From assembly GCF_900996235.1 (NCBI RefSeq), contig NZ_CAAJGM010000088.1, positions 1 to 64,000 on the forward strand: a stretch of 64,000 bases of DNA. The letters are read 5' to 3'. Positions 8,538 through 16,916 of the stretch are shown here, piece by piece (within the stretch, counting starts at the first letter, position 1; the number at the start of each line of letters is the position of its first letter). Position numbers and translations under genes: made by a program. The stretch comes from Paraburkholderia sp. BCC1885. Lineage in GTDB: Bacteria > Pseudomonadota > Gammaproteobacteria > Burkholderiales > Burkholderiaceae. The notes beneath the pieces were generated by a model. The model searched no databases, was not told the origin of the DNA, and was given only the letters and a program-made list of their open reading frames with translations.

Positions 8538-10817
8538 ATGCAGGATCCAGAAGCACTCGGCGGACTAACGCACTCAGGCGGTGCAGACCGCGCAGACCAA
8601 GAGCCTGACACCGCGTTCATCCCACCCGAAAACCTCAACGTCGCCGCCGCCAGCCAGTATGTGCTGAAGTCGGGCGATACCTTCATTGTCAACGACGCAC
8701 TCGGCGACATTACGGGTCACGACGACGGCCTGTTCGTCAACGATACGCGCGTGCTGTCGCAACTGCGCCTGACCTTCGGCGGCCGCGCGCCGTCGCTGCT
8801 GTCGGGCAGCGTCAGCAGCGACAATGCCGCATTTACCGCGCATCTGACCAATCGTCCGTTGCCGCCGCTCGGCGGCGACAGTACACCGGAAGGCGTGATT
8901 CACGTCGAGCGCGTGCGCGTGCTGTCGGGCACCACGCTCAACGAGGCGATTGAATTGACCAACTACGGCACGAAAGATGCCGTCGTGCCGCTGTCCATTT
9001 CTTTCGCCAGCGACTTCCGCGACATGTTCGAGGTGCGCGGGTTAAGACGCGACAAGAAGGGCAATGTCGAAGCGGCGCGTGTCGAGAATGGCGAAGTGCT
9101 GCTCGGCTATCTGGGACTCGATAACGTCGAGCGTGACGTGCAGATCGCGTTTTCGCCCACGCCGGACAAGCTGTTTGCCAATCGCGCCGATTACACGGTG
9201 CAATTGCCCGCGCAAGCGTGCGTGTCGATCTATCTGGCCGTCGCGGTGAAGGTGAAGGCCGACAAGCCGGTCGCGAGCGCCGGCGTTTCCATGCCGATCC
9301 ATCCGCAAAGCGGCTCGCACGTCTCGCAGATCCATGCAGAGCGTCCCCGGGTCGGTCGCGCGGCGGTGCGGGCGGCCCTGGTCGAGGCCCACCTCGTGAT
9401 GCGCGACCGCCGCCGTGCCACCGCCCGCGTGCGATCGAGCAATCCGCTGTTTAATGCGTGGATCGATCGTTCGCTGGCCGATCTCGGACTGCTCACCACC
9501 GATCTGGATACCGGCCCGTATCCCTACGCCGGCATCCCATGGTTTTCGACCCCCTTTGGCCGCGACGCGCTGGTGACCTCGTTGCAGACCTTATGGCTGC
9601 AACCGGCGCTCGCAAAGGGTGTGCTGCGTTTTCTCGCCAAGCATCAGGCGCTCGAAAATTCGGCGTTCCGCGACGCGGCGGTCGGCAAGATCATGCATGA
9701 AATGCGCAAGAGCGAAATGGCCGCCACTGGCGAAGTGCCGTTCGCGCTCTATTACGGCGGGGTCGACAGCACGCCGTTGTTTATCGTGCTGGCCGGCGCT
9801 TACGTGGCGCGCACCGGTGACGTGAGCCTGATCGACGAACTGTGGCCGGCGCTGCAGCGCGCGGCGGGCTGGGTTTCGGGCGTATGCGACAAAAATCAGT
9901 TCGGTCTGCTTGATTATCAGCGCGAGTCGGACGGCGGCCTCGCGAATCAGGGCTGGAAGGACAGTCACGATTCCGTCTTTCACGCCGATGGCCGTTTCCC
10001 CGACGGCCCGATCGCGCTGGTCGAGGTACAGGCCTACGCCAGCGCCGCCTTCGACACCATGGCGCACTTCTCGAAGCTGCGCGGCCTCGCCGACGACGCC
10101 GACGCGTACAGCAAGCGCGCCAAGGCGATCCGCGAATGCGTCGAAGAGAAGTACTGGATGGAAGAGGCGGGTTTTTATGGCATTGCGCTCGACGGCCACG
10201 GCGAACTATGCCGCGTGATGGCTTCGAATGCGGGCCATCTGCTCGCCTTCGGCTTGCCGGCGCGCGAGCGTGGCGAGGCGGTGGTGCGCGGTCTGGAGTC
10301 AACATTGTTCCACACCGGCTGGGGCGTGCGCACGCTGGCGGCCGGCCAGGCGCGCTTTAATCCGATGGCGTATCACAATGGTTCGGTCTGGCCGCATGAC
10401 AACGCGTTGTGCGCGCGCGGCGTGGCGCGCTACGGCGGCAAGGCGACGGCGGTGAAGCTGCTGCAGGCGCTATTCCAGGCTGCGGTCAATTTCGACATGC
10501 GGCTGCCGGAGCTGTTCTGCGGCTTCCCGCGGCGCCGCGGCGAACCGCCGACGGCTTACCCGGTAGCCTGCTTGCCGCAGGCTTGGGCGGCGGGCTCGCC
10601 GTTCATGATGCTGGAAGCGTGCCTGGGTGTAACCGTCGACGCCGCCCGGCGCGAGGTCCTGATCGAACAGCCGATGCTGCCCGAAGGCATCGACTGGCTC
10701 GAAATCCGCGACATGCGGGTGGGCGACTCCACGGTCACCATCACGTTCCGGCGCGTCGCAGGCAAGGTGGTGGCGTCGGCCGAGCAGGGCGACGTGCGCG
10801 TCGTCGCGTTGCTGTAG
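8538..10817 (+). CDS. Amylo-alpha-1,6-glucosidase-family protein (glycogen-debranching type)
   Basis: A 759-residue protein with the two-domain layout of bacterial glycogen-debranching-related enzymes: an N-terminal beta-rich domain (about 40-250, containing GDTFIVNDALGDI and HDDGLFVNDTRVLS) and a C-terminal (alpha/alpha)6 barrel (about 300-750). The barrel has GIPWFSTPFGRDAL, NQGWKDSHDSV and MAYHNGSVWPHDNAL, which hold conserved acids and aromatic residues of this clan. It has no signal peptide. The family acts on alpha-1,6-linked glucans or other oligosaccharides. No glg or tre genes are adjacent, so the real substrate is uncertain. The ATG follows AGGAG. Confidence 0.85.
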   Translation: MQDPEALGGLTHSGGADRADQEPDTAFIPPENLNVAAASQYVLKSGDTFIVNDALGDITGHDDGLFVNDTRVLSQLRLTFGGRAPSLLSGSVSSDNAAFTAHLTNRPLPPLGGDSTPEGVIHVERVRVLSGTTLNEAIELTNYGTKDAVVPLSISFASDFRDMFEVRGLRRDKKGNVEAARVENGEVLLGYLGLDNVERDVQIAFSPTPDKLFANRADYTVQLPAQACVSIYLAVAVKVKADKPVASAGVSMPIHPQSGSHVSQIHAERPRVGRAAVRAALVEAHLVMRDRRRATARVRSSNPLFNAWIDRSLADLGLLTTDLDTGPYPYAGIPWFSTPFGRDALVTSLQTLWLQPALAKGVLRFLAKHQALENSAFRDAAVGKIMHEMRKSEMAATGEVPFALYYGGVDSTPLFIVLAGAYVARTGDVSLIDELWPALQRAAGWVSGVCDKNQFGLLDYQRESDGGLANQGWKDSHDSVFHADGRFPDGPIALVEVQAYASAAFDTMAHFSKLRGLADDADAYSKRAKAIRECVEEKYWMEEAGFYGIALDGHGELCRVMASNAGHLLAFGLPARERGEAVVRGLESTLFHTGWGVRTLAAGQARFNPMAYHNGSVWPHDNALCARGVARYGGKATAVKLLQALFQAAVNFDMRLPELFCGFPRRRGEPPTAYPVACLPQAWAAGSPFMMLEACLGVTVDAARREVLIEQPMLPEGIDWLEIRDMRVGDSTVTITFRRVAGKVVASAEQGDVRVVALL

Positions 10818-10846
10818 AAGTCGCTGGCAGGCGTGGTGCCGGGTGG

Positions 10847-10864
10847 TAACATTTGTTGTCAACT
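10847..10864 (+). promoter_or_regulatory. Candidate RpiR operator upstream of its own gene
   Basis: The 18-base site GTAACATTTGTTGTCAAC is, on the other strand, GTTGACAACAAATGTTAC. It differs at only two positions from the site GTTGACAACATATGTTGC at 11862-11879 in front of the next operon. It contains the dyad AACA-TT-TGTT and ends 18 bases before the RpiR start codon. Shared placement suggests autoregulation. Confidence 0.6.
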
Positions 10865-10882
10865 TACTCCCCGGTCCACCGC

Positions 10883-11743
10883 ATGCCCGACAGTTTCGAC
10901 CAGCTCGCCGCCCTGATCCGGGCGCGCTTCTCAGAACTGAGTCCGCAATTCCAGATGGGAGCGGCGTTCCTGCTGGATCATCCCGACGAGGTCGCGGTTT
11001 CCTCGATGCGCAAGGTCGCCGAACGCGCCCAGGTGCAGCCTGCGTCGCTGGTGCGGCTCTCGCAACAACTTGGCTTTCCCGGCTGGAACGAGCTGCGCAA
11101 TCTGTTTGTAGCGCGGGTGCGCACGCGCCCGGAGCCGCTCGCGAGCCGCGCCCGTTCGCTGGTCAAGGCCAATGCCAAAGACGCGTTGGGCCACGATCTG
11201 CTGATCGCGCAGCAACACAATCTCGACGTCACAGCGGCACACAGCGCGCGTTCCGTCGTCGAAACGGCGCGGCTGTTGCGGCGCGCGCCGCACGTGCATG
11301 TGGCCGGTTTCCGTTCGTGCTATGCGGTGGCGTTCGGGCTGGTGTATGGCTACCGGCTGTTTCGCTCGTCGGTGTCGCTGTTGACGGGCGAAGCGGGCAC
11401 GCTGGAAATGCAGTTGCGCACCATTGCACGCGATAGCGCCACCGTGGTCATCAGCTTCGCGCCGTATTCCGTGGAAGCGGCGCGCGTGGCCGAAGCGGCC
11501 CTGGAGAAGGGCAGCAAGCTGATCGCGATTACGGACAGCGCGGTCGCGCCCATCGCGTTGAACGCCGACAAGGTGCTGATCTTTTCGCACGAAAGTCCCT
11601 CGTTCTTTCCTTCGCTGGTCGCGGCGACCGCGCTCGCGGAATCGCTCGTGGCGCATCTGCTGGCGCTCGAAGGCGCGGGCGCGATCGAGCAACTCGAGAT
11701 TGCCGAGCGGTCGATGCACGCAAAAGGCACGTATGTGCCTTGA
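10883..11743 (+). CDS. MurR/RpiR-family transcriptional regulator
   Basis: A 286-residue regulator with an N-terminal helix-turn-helix domain (about 1-75, with VSSMRKVAERAQVQPASLVRLSQQLG) and a C-terminal SIS domain (about 115-250, with VAGFRSCYAVAFGL and VISFAPYSVEAARVAEAA) that in this family binds a phosphosugar or related metabolite. The ATG at 10883 is preferred; an in-frame TTG ten codons upstream lies inside the candidate operator. A matching operator overlaps the -35 region of the operon that begins at 11960, so this gene probably represses that operon. Proteins of this family next to aminotransferase genes often control amino-acid or amino-sugar use. Confidence 0.9.
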   Translation: MPDSFDQLAALIRARFSELSPQFQMGAAFLLDHPDEVAVSSMRKVAERAQVQPASLVRLSQQLGFPGWNELRNLFVARVRTRPEPLASRARSLVKANAKDALGHDLLIAQQHNLDVTAAHSARSVVETARLLRRAPHVHVAGFRSCYAVAFGLVYGYRLFRSSVSLLTGEAGTLEMQLRTIARDSATVVISFAPYSVEAARVAEAALEKGSKLIAITDSAVAPIALNADKVLIFSHESPSFFPSLVAATALAESLVAHLLALEGAGAIEQLEIAERSMHAKGTYVP

Positions 11744-11861
11744 CCGGGCGGCAGTGAGTTCGCCTCGGGAGCCGGCGGCGCTCGTTCCCTGAAAGCCCGC
11801 TTTCCAACACGTTATCAAACATACCGATGACCTTTGCGTCATCCGGTGTTTTGTCGTTTTC

Positions 11862-11892
11862 GTTGACAACATATGTTGCGAAGGAGTATAAA
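11862..11892 (+). promoter_or_regulatory. Sigma-70 promoter overlapped by RpiR operator
   Basis: TTGACA at 11863-11868 and TATAAA at 11887-11892 are separated by 18 bp, a near-consensus promoter for the operon starting at 11960. The -35 box lies inside GTTGACAACATATGTTGC (11862-11879), whose core CAACATATGTTG is a perfect palindrome. A protein bound there would block RNA polymerase. Confidence 0.7.
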
Positions 11893-11959
11893 TTCTCATG
11901 AAATGTTGAATCGATGCCATCGCGACCGATGGCGGGCTTTGAGCGAGGCGTAACCGTCG

Positions 11960-12994
11960 ATGCAGGAATGGAATCTTTTCCGGGTAACCGGCCAGCCGGA
12001 TGACATCGGATACAGGCTCGGTGAACTGGCGCGGCCCATCATGGCCGCGTATATGCAGCAAAGCGCTGCCTGGCAGCGAGTGAGCCGCTGGCGGGGTCAT
12101 CCGTTCGTGGAGACGCTGCGCCGCGCGGCCGAGGCACATTTCCCCGCGCTCATGGCCGAACTCGAAGGCATGGCGGCCGGTCTGGGATGGCCGATGGAAG
12201 ACGTGTTTCTGTGGAATTGCCGCGGCGAACTGATCCATAACGCGCCTGATGGCTGCACGACGCTGGCGGCAGTATCAGGCAACGCGCGTTTCATCGCTCA
12301 CAACGAAGACGGCGATCCGTATCTGCGCGAACGATGCTTTCTGGTCGACGTGCAGCCGGCTGGCAAGCCGGGCTTTGTGAGTTTCTATTATCCGGGGTCG
12401 CTGCCAGGACATACCTTCGCTGCCAATCGCGCCGGCCTCGTGCAAACCATCAACAATCTGCGTATCCGTTCGCCCGCTGCGGGCGTGCCGCGCATGATTC
12501 TCGCGCGCGCCGTGCTCGACACCCGATCGCTCGACGAAGCCGTCAGCTTGTTAAGCGATGCTCCGCGCGCGAGCGGCTTTCATCACACGCTCGGTTGCGT
12601 CGGCGACGCCCGCCTGCTGAGCATCGAAGCCAGCGTGCAGCGCTGCTCGGTTGTTGTCGATGCGTCACGCTTCGGTCATGCGAATCATATGATTCACGCG
12701 GGCTGCGAAAACGAAGCGCAAATCGTGACCGAATCGTCGCGCGATCGCCAATCCCGCGTCGATGCACTGTTGCCGACGCTTCGCAGTCCTCTTGGAGACG
12801 ACACGCTGCTACGCGTGCTGCGAGACCAGGCGACCACCGGTCTGCCGATTTTCCGTGACGACCCGCACGACCCCGACGACGAAAACACCTTGGCCACAGC
12901 ACTATTTCGTCTCGAAGCCGACGGTGTGGCAATGCAGGTCTATCGCCGCGAGCATTGCGCCTTCGACACTTTCATTCCCCGCACGGCGCATTGA
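11960..12994 (+). CDS. C45-family acyltransferase/peptidase-like protein
   Basis: A 344-residue protein resembling the C45 family (acyl-CoA:6-aminopenicillanate acyltransferase, an Ntn hydrolase). In that family the precursor cuts itself before a Cys that becomes the N-terminal nucleophile; here the matching site is Gly-Cys in APDGCTTLAAVSG near residue 99. Supporting motifs are FIAHNEDGDP, SFYYPGSLPGHTFAANRAGLVQTINN and SGFHHTLGCVGDARLLSIEAS. Real substrates in bacteria are mostly unknown and likely amide bonds of N-acyl compounds. It is first in an operon with an aminotransferase and a CMD protein, so it may release an amine or amino acid that the next enzyme transaminates. This link is inference. 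Confidence 0.8.
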   Translation: MQEWNLFRVTGQPDDIGYRLGELARPIMAAYMQQSAAWQRVSRWRGHPFVETLRRAAEAHFPALMAELEGMAAGLGWPMEDVFLWNCRGELIHNAPDGCTTLAAVSGNARFIAHNEDGDPYLRERCFLVDVQPAGKPGFVSFYYPGSLPGHTFAANRAGLVQTINNLRIRSPAAGVPRMILARAVLDTRSLDEAVSLLSDAPRASGFHHTLGCVGDARLLSIEASVQRCSVVVDASRFGHANHMIHAGCENEAQIVTESSRDRQSRVDALLPTLRSPLGDDTLLRVLRDQATTGLPIFRDDPHDPDDENTLATALFRLEADGVAMQVYRREHCAFDTFIPRTAH

Positions 12995-13040
12995 GACGCC
13001 ACCTTGTAACTGCGATCCCACGAACACGTTAAGGAAACGT

Positions 13041-14387
13041 ATGTCGACCGTATTTCACCGGACCCCGAAGCAGACACTGCCCGTCGCCGTAGCGGGCGAA
13101 GGCATCGAGATTATCGATGCCGCCGGCAAGCGCTATATCGATGCATCCGGCGGCGCCGCGGTTTCGTGTCTCGGCCACAGCAACCAGCGCGTGATCGACG
13201 CAATCAAGCGTCAGGCGCAGCAATTGCCATATGCACACACCTCGTTCTTCACGACCCAGGCGGCCGAAGAACTCGCCGACCGCTTGGTAGCGAGCGCGCC
13301 GCGGGGCCTCGAACACGTATATTTCGTCTCGGGCGGCTCGGAGGCGATCGAGGCGGCGTTGAAGCTGGCGCGCCAGTATTTCGTGGAGAAGGGTGAGCCG
13401 CAGCGCCGTCACTTCATTGCGCGTCGTCAGAGCTATCACGGCAACACCCTGGGTGCGCTGGCGATTGGCGGCAATGCATGGCGCCGCGAGCCGTTCCTGC
13501 CGATCCTGATTGAGGCCCATCATGTCAGCCCGTGCTACGCGTATCGCGAGCAGCGTGCCGATGAAACCGAGGAGGCCTTTGCGCAACGACTGGCGGACGA
13601 GCTCGAACAGAAAATCCTCGAGCTGGGCGCCGGGACCGTGGCTGCATTTGTGGCGGAGACGGTGGTGGGCGCCACCGCTGGCGCGGTGCCGCCGGTGCGC
13701 GAGTATTTCCGCAAGATCCGCGCGGTTTGCGATCGATATGGAGTCCTGCTGATTCTCGACGAGATCATGTCGGGGATGGGCCGCACCGGCTATCTGTATG
13801 CGTGCGAAGAAGATGGCGTCGTGCCTGATCTGCTGACCATCGCGAAGGGGCTGGGCGCCGGGTATCAGCCGATTGGCGCGACGCTGGTCAGTCAGCGCAT
13901 TTACGACACGATCGTCGGCGGCTCGGGTTTTTTTCAGCATGGTCACACGTATATCGGCCATGCAACGGCTTGCGCCGCGGCGCTTGAAGTGCAGCGCGTG
14001 ATTGCCGAAGACAGGCTGCTGGACAATGTGCGGGCGCGCGGCGAACAGTTGCGCACGCAACTTCGTGAGCATTATGCGCAGCATCCGTATATTGGCGATG
14101 TGCGCGGGCGCGGCTTGTTCGTTGGTGTCGAGTTGGTGCGGGATCGTGTGACCAAGGCGCCGTTCGAGGCGAATCTCAAGCTGCACGCCGCAATCCGGCG
14201 CGAGGCGTTTGCGCGCGGACTGATGGTCTATCCGATGGGCGGAACGGTGGACGGCAAGAGCGGCGACCATGTATTGCTCGCGCCACCGTTTATCTGCACG
14301 GCACGGGATATCGATAATATTGTCAGCCGTCTCACCGATTCGATCGACGGCGCGCTGCATGCCGTCGGCGTGTGCGTGGCGGCGTAA
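13041..14387 (+). CDS. Class III aminotransferase (omega/4-aminobutyrate type)
   Basis: A 448-residue PLP-dependent class III aminotransferase. The Schiff-base lysine is K269 in LTIAKGLGAGYQPIGA. The PLP-binding region YFVSGGSEAIEAALKLARQY and the metal-like LILDEIMSGMGRTG motif (PLP-contacting Asp) are intact. The start ATG follows AAGGAAACGT; the open frame extends upstream only by overlap with the previous gene in another frame. Members move an amino group from an omega-amine or amino acid to pyruvate or 2-oxoglutarate. It is the second gene of the RpiR-linked operon, 46 bp after the C45-like gene. The substrate is not known. Confidence 0.92.
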   Translation: MSTVFHRTPKQTLPVAVAGEGIEIIDAAGKRYIDASGGAAVSCLGHSNQRVIDAIKRQAQQLPYAHTSFFTTQAAEELADRLVASAPRGLEHVYFVSGGSEAIEAALKLARQYFVEKGEPQRRHFIARRQSYHGNTLGALAIGGNAWRREPFLPILIEAHHVSPCYAYREQRADETEEAFAQRLADELEQKILELGAGTVAAFVAETVVGATAGAVPPVREYFRKIRAVCDRYGVLLILDEIMSGMGRTGYLYACEEDGVVPDLLTIAKGLGAGYQPIGATLVSQRIYDTIVGGSGFFQHGHTYIGHATACAAALEVQRVIAEDRLLDNVRARGEQLRTQLREHYAQHPYIGDVRGRGLFVGVELVRDRVTKAPFEANLKLHAAIRREAFARGLMVYPMGGTVDGKSGDHVLLAPPFICTARDIDNIVSRLTDSIDGALHAVGVCVAA

Positions 14388-14422
14388 TCGTGTCGGATAC
14401 CTGATTAATTGCGAGAGTTCAG

Positions 14423-15001
14423 ATGACTGACTATTTGCCACCTCATTCACCACCTCGTTTGCCCATTTTCGACGCTTCGAATGCCACGCCCGAACAGAAA
14501 GCCGTGCTGGAGGAAATCCTCTCCGGCCCGCGCGGCAACCTGAACGGTCCGTTTCTGGGCTGGATTCACAGTCCGGAGCTTGCGCAACAGGCGCAGCGGC
14601 TGGGAGCGTTTTGCCGCTACCGGACGGGCTTGCCGCTGCGCCTGTCGGAACTGGCGATTCTGGTGACGGCGGCGCGCTGGCAGGCGCAAGCCGAGTGGTA
14701 CATCCACTATCCAATCGCGCTCGAAGCCGGTGTCAGGGCGGTTGACGCGGAGGCGATCCGTCTCGGGCAGCCGCCGTCTTTCGCCGATGCGGACGATGCG
14801 TTGATCCACGCTTTCGCCAATGAACTCTATGACACGAAGCGCGTGTCCGATGCAACCTATGCCGCGACCGTCGCGCGTTTCGGGCATGAAGTCACCATCA
14901 ATCTGGTTGGCTTGCTCGGCTATTACGCGCTCGTCGCCATGACGTTGAATGTGTTCGACATGCGGGCGCAAGGCCAGGTGACGCTGCCGTTTGCGCAGTG
15001 A
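14423..15001 (+). CDS. Carboxymuconolactone-decarboxylase-family protein
   Basis: A 192-residue CMD-family protein. The helical core is seen with the SELAILVTAARWQAQAEWYIHYPIA segment, where many AhpD-like members have a CxxC pair; here it is absent, and a Glu/His pattern (E-W-x-x-H) resembles the decarboxylase-like branch. It probably lacks peroxidase activity. It is third in the C45-aminotransferase operon, 35 bp after the aminotransferase, and ends 7 bp before the convergent stop of the nucleotidyltransferase gene. A role on a keto acid made by the aminotransferase is possible but is inference. Confidence 0.85.
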   Translation: MTDYLPPHSPPRLPIFDASNATPEQKAVLEEILSGPRGNLNGPFLGWIHSPELAQQAQRLGAFCRYRTGLPLRLSELAILVTAARWQAQAEWYIHYPIALEAGVRAVDAEAIRLGQPPSFADADDALIHAFANELYDTKRVSDATYAATVARFGHEVTINLVGLLGYYALVAMTLNVFDMRAQGQVTLPFAQ

Positions 15002-15008
15002 GACGGGC

Positions 15009-16046
15009 CTAACCCGCCGCGGCCAGATCCGCCAGAAAATCCTGCGCCCGCTCCGCCAGGCCGGGCGCAAGCGTCAGCGCACGGGCCGCGGCCGTTGCCA
15101 CGCGCGGACGGGCAGACTCCTCAAGTTCGTCAGCCGCGGCCGTCAGCCATTCCGGAAACCGCTCGACCAGCGCATCGATCAACACGGCGGCCTGGCGGCG
15201 GTCCTTATCCGCCTTTAAAGCGTGCGAGGCCGTGCGCAGCGTGCTGACGATCAGCTTGTGGAGCGCAAATCTCGCCGGGTCCGGCAGCATCACCGGAATG
15301 GCGTGTTCCTTGCCGAGCACAAAGCCGTGCGCGGGATTCGTCACCAGGTAGCGGAAATACGGCAGCCCCGTTGCATGCGCGCGCAGGTGCGGTAACGCGC
15401 GGGTCTCGTATGCGTCGGTGCCCGGCACGAGTAGGTCCACCTTGAGCGGTTGCCCGCGCGCCTTGAATGACGTGGCGGGCCGGCGCGAATCCAGTTCAGG
15501 CACTTCGAGAAAGGGCAGGCTGCTCTCGCGCAGGATGTCGAGGAAGCTGCGCTCTTCGGGAATCGCGACGGAAATGGTGCCCGCGCTGCCTATGTCGATG
15601 TCTTCGGTCCGGTAATTCGCCGATAACCGCACGCCGAGACTGTTCAGCAACGAGCCAAACGCGTGGGAGCCGACCAGCACGCCGCCATGCCCGAAAATCC
15701 CTGCGTTGAAGAGGGTGGCGATGGTGAGCGCCGAAGAATTGTCGGCGGCCGCGAAGCCGGCTTTGCGCAGCACCTGGACATCCGCGCCCAGCGCGCGCAT
15801 CTCCGCGCTTTCGAGCAGTTTCGCTTCGAGCGCCGCCTCCGTAGGCGCTTCTCCGCTGCGCCCGAGCGAAGTTTCCTTGTGTTTTCCCGACGCCAGATAG
15901 ACCCGCCAGTAAGTGTACGTTTTGCCGTCGACCGTTTTCTGCGCGGCGGATCCGGGCGAATGCAGCGGCACGCACGCCTGCGTGGCGGCGCGCTCGGTGA
16001 CCGAGGCGTACAGCGTCTGAAGGGCATCGTTGTGGAAATCGGCCAT
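15009..16046 (-). CDS. Nucleotidyltransferase-fold protein (NTP_transf_8-like)
   Basis: A 345-residue protein with the DNA polymerase beta-type nucleotidyltransferase signature: GS at 126-127 (LVGSHAFGSLLN) and D149/D151 (YRTEDIDIG). An N-terminal part of about 100 residues includes TYTYWRVYLASGKHKETSLG, and a helical C-terminal domain has DPARFALHKLIVS. It resembles stand-alone nucleotidyltransferases annotated as NTP_transf_8; the nucleotide acceptor (RNA, protein or small molecule) is unknown. Such folds occur in type IV toxin-antitoxin toxins, but no antitoxin partner is adjacent. The start lies just behind a cluster of palindromic repeats that probably control it. Confidence 0.75.
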   Translation of the reverse strand: MADFHNDALQTLYASVTERAATQACVPLHSPGSAAQKTVDGKTYTYWRVYLASGKHKETSLGRSGEAPTEAALEAKLLESAEMRALGADVQVLRKAGFAAADNSSALTIATLFNAGIFGHGGVLVGSHAFGSLLNSLGVRLSANYRTEDIDIGSAGTISVAIPEERSFLDILRESSLPFLEVPELDSRRPATSFKARGQPLKVDLLVPGTDAYETRALPHLRAHATGLPYFRYLVTNPAHGFVLGKEHAIPVMLPDPARFALHKLIVSTLRTASHALKADKDRRQAAVLIDALVERFPEWLTAAADELEESARPRVATAAARALTLAPGLAERAQDFLADLAAAG

Positions 16047-16356
16047 GGCGCGGTGGTCCTTATACCTTGAAATTGAATGGTAGGGTATAAGACCGTGACG
16101 GTCAAATTTATACCTTAATATTTAATTGTGAGGTATAAGCGGCGCAAGGAGCTTCGAGTGGCACGCCCGCCGGACAATGGCCGACGCCATCTCCAGGAAG
16201 CGCCTATCATGAAAGCCGGTCTACGCCCGCGCCTGTCGCGCTGCGTGGCACGCTCGATCGACGCCAATGCCGCAAGCATCCAGGGCTGGGCCGTTGCGGC
16301 AGGCGTCATGATCGAATGCACGGCAGCACCGGCAGGGCACATATGGAGAGAGAACG
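16047..16356. other. Intergenic region with palindromes between divergent genes
   Basis: This 310-base stretch separates the minus-strand nucleotidyltransferase gene from osmC. Its left third holds the tandem palindromic repeats described separately. The right part is ordinary GC-rich DNA with a plus-strand reading frame of 98 codons that does not look like a protein. The osmC ribosome site GAGAGAA lies at its end. Confidence 0.5.
16060..16139. repeat. Two tandem 32-bp palindromic repeats around a 13-bp palindrome
   Basis: Copies at 16060-16091 and 16108-16139 each begin with TTATACCTT and end with GGTATAAG, so each is an inverted repeat with an AT-rich core; they agree at roughly three quarters of positions. 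Between them is the perfect 13-bp palindrome GACCGTGACGGTC (16091-16103). On the minus strand TTGACC and TACCAT, 17 bp apart, could form the promoter of the gene starting at 16046, placing the repeats over the promoter and ribosome site. A multi-site autoregulatory operator is the simplest reading. Confidence 0.75.
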
Positions 16357-16782
16357 ATGAAGCGCAAGGCATCAGCGGTCTGGCAAGGCGGCCTGCAGGA
16401 CGGAAAGGGCACCATTTCTACTGATAGCGGGGTTTTGAAGGACACCCAGTATTCGTTTGCGACGCGTTTCGAAGACGGCATCGGCACCAATCCGGAAGAG
16501 CTGATCGCGGCGGCTCATGCCGGGTGTTTCTCCATGGCGCTGTCGGCGGAATTGGGTAAGGCGGGCATCAAGCCCGAACGCATCGGCACCACGGCAACCC
16601 TGACGCTCGACAAGGCCGACGGTGGTTTCGCCATCACCGCGGTTCATCTGGACGTCAAGGTGAAAATTCCCGGCGGCGATCGGGCCGCGTTCGAAAAAGC
16701 CACGGCGGATGCCAAGGCGGGTTGCCCGGTTTCGAAGGTGCTGAAAGCCACCATCACCATGGATGCGACGCTCGAAACCTGA
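16357..16782 (+). CDS. osmC: OsmC/Ohr-family peroxiredoxin-like protein
   Basis: A 141-residue OsmC-type protein that reduces organic hydroperoxides in the cytoplasm using a pair of cysteines. The two redox cysteines are visible in [12 protein letters not shown] and [11 protein letters not shown], and the N-terminal [14 protein letters not shown] motif is typical. Length matches the family. The ATG follows GGAGAGAACG. It is monocistronic and ended by a bidirectional terminator. In many proteobacteria it responds to osmotic or peroxide stress; regulation is not visible here. Confidence 0.92.
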   Translation: MKRKASAVWQGGLQDGKGTISTDSGVLKDTQYSFATRFEDGIGTNPEELIAAAHAGCFSMALSAELGKAGIKPERIGTTATLTLDKADGGFAITAVHLDVKVKIPGGDRAAFEKATADAKAGCPVSKVLKATITMDATLET

Positions 16783-16863
16783 TCGTCGAAACCTGAGCGC
16801 CATCTGAATCACGCAGCGCTGCGGCGGCAAGAAGTCATGAGCGTCGCCTGACGCGCCAACAAA

Positions 16864-16895
16864 AATGGCCCGGAAATGCTCCGGGCCATTCTTTT
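16864..16895. terminator. Bidirectional intrinsic terminator
   Basis: The stem AATGGCCCGGA/TCCGGGCCATT (11 bp, 5-base loop) is followed by CTTTT on the plus strand and by TTTTTG on the minus strand. It lies between osmC and the convergent redox operon and can serve both. Confidence 0.85.
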
Positions 16896-16916
16896 AGACA
16901 GCAAACTTCGCGGCGC

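Noticed and set aside
13029..14714. 561-codon open frame on the minus strand
   Set aside because: It is antisense to the class III aminotransferase, which has intact motifs; the frame is a GC-bias shadow.
16128..16424. 98-codon plus-strand frame before osmC
   Set aside because: It overlaps the osmC start, lacks a ribosome site and has no protein character.
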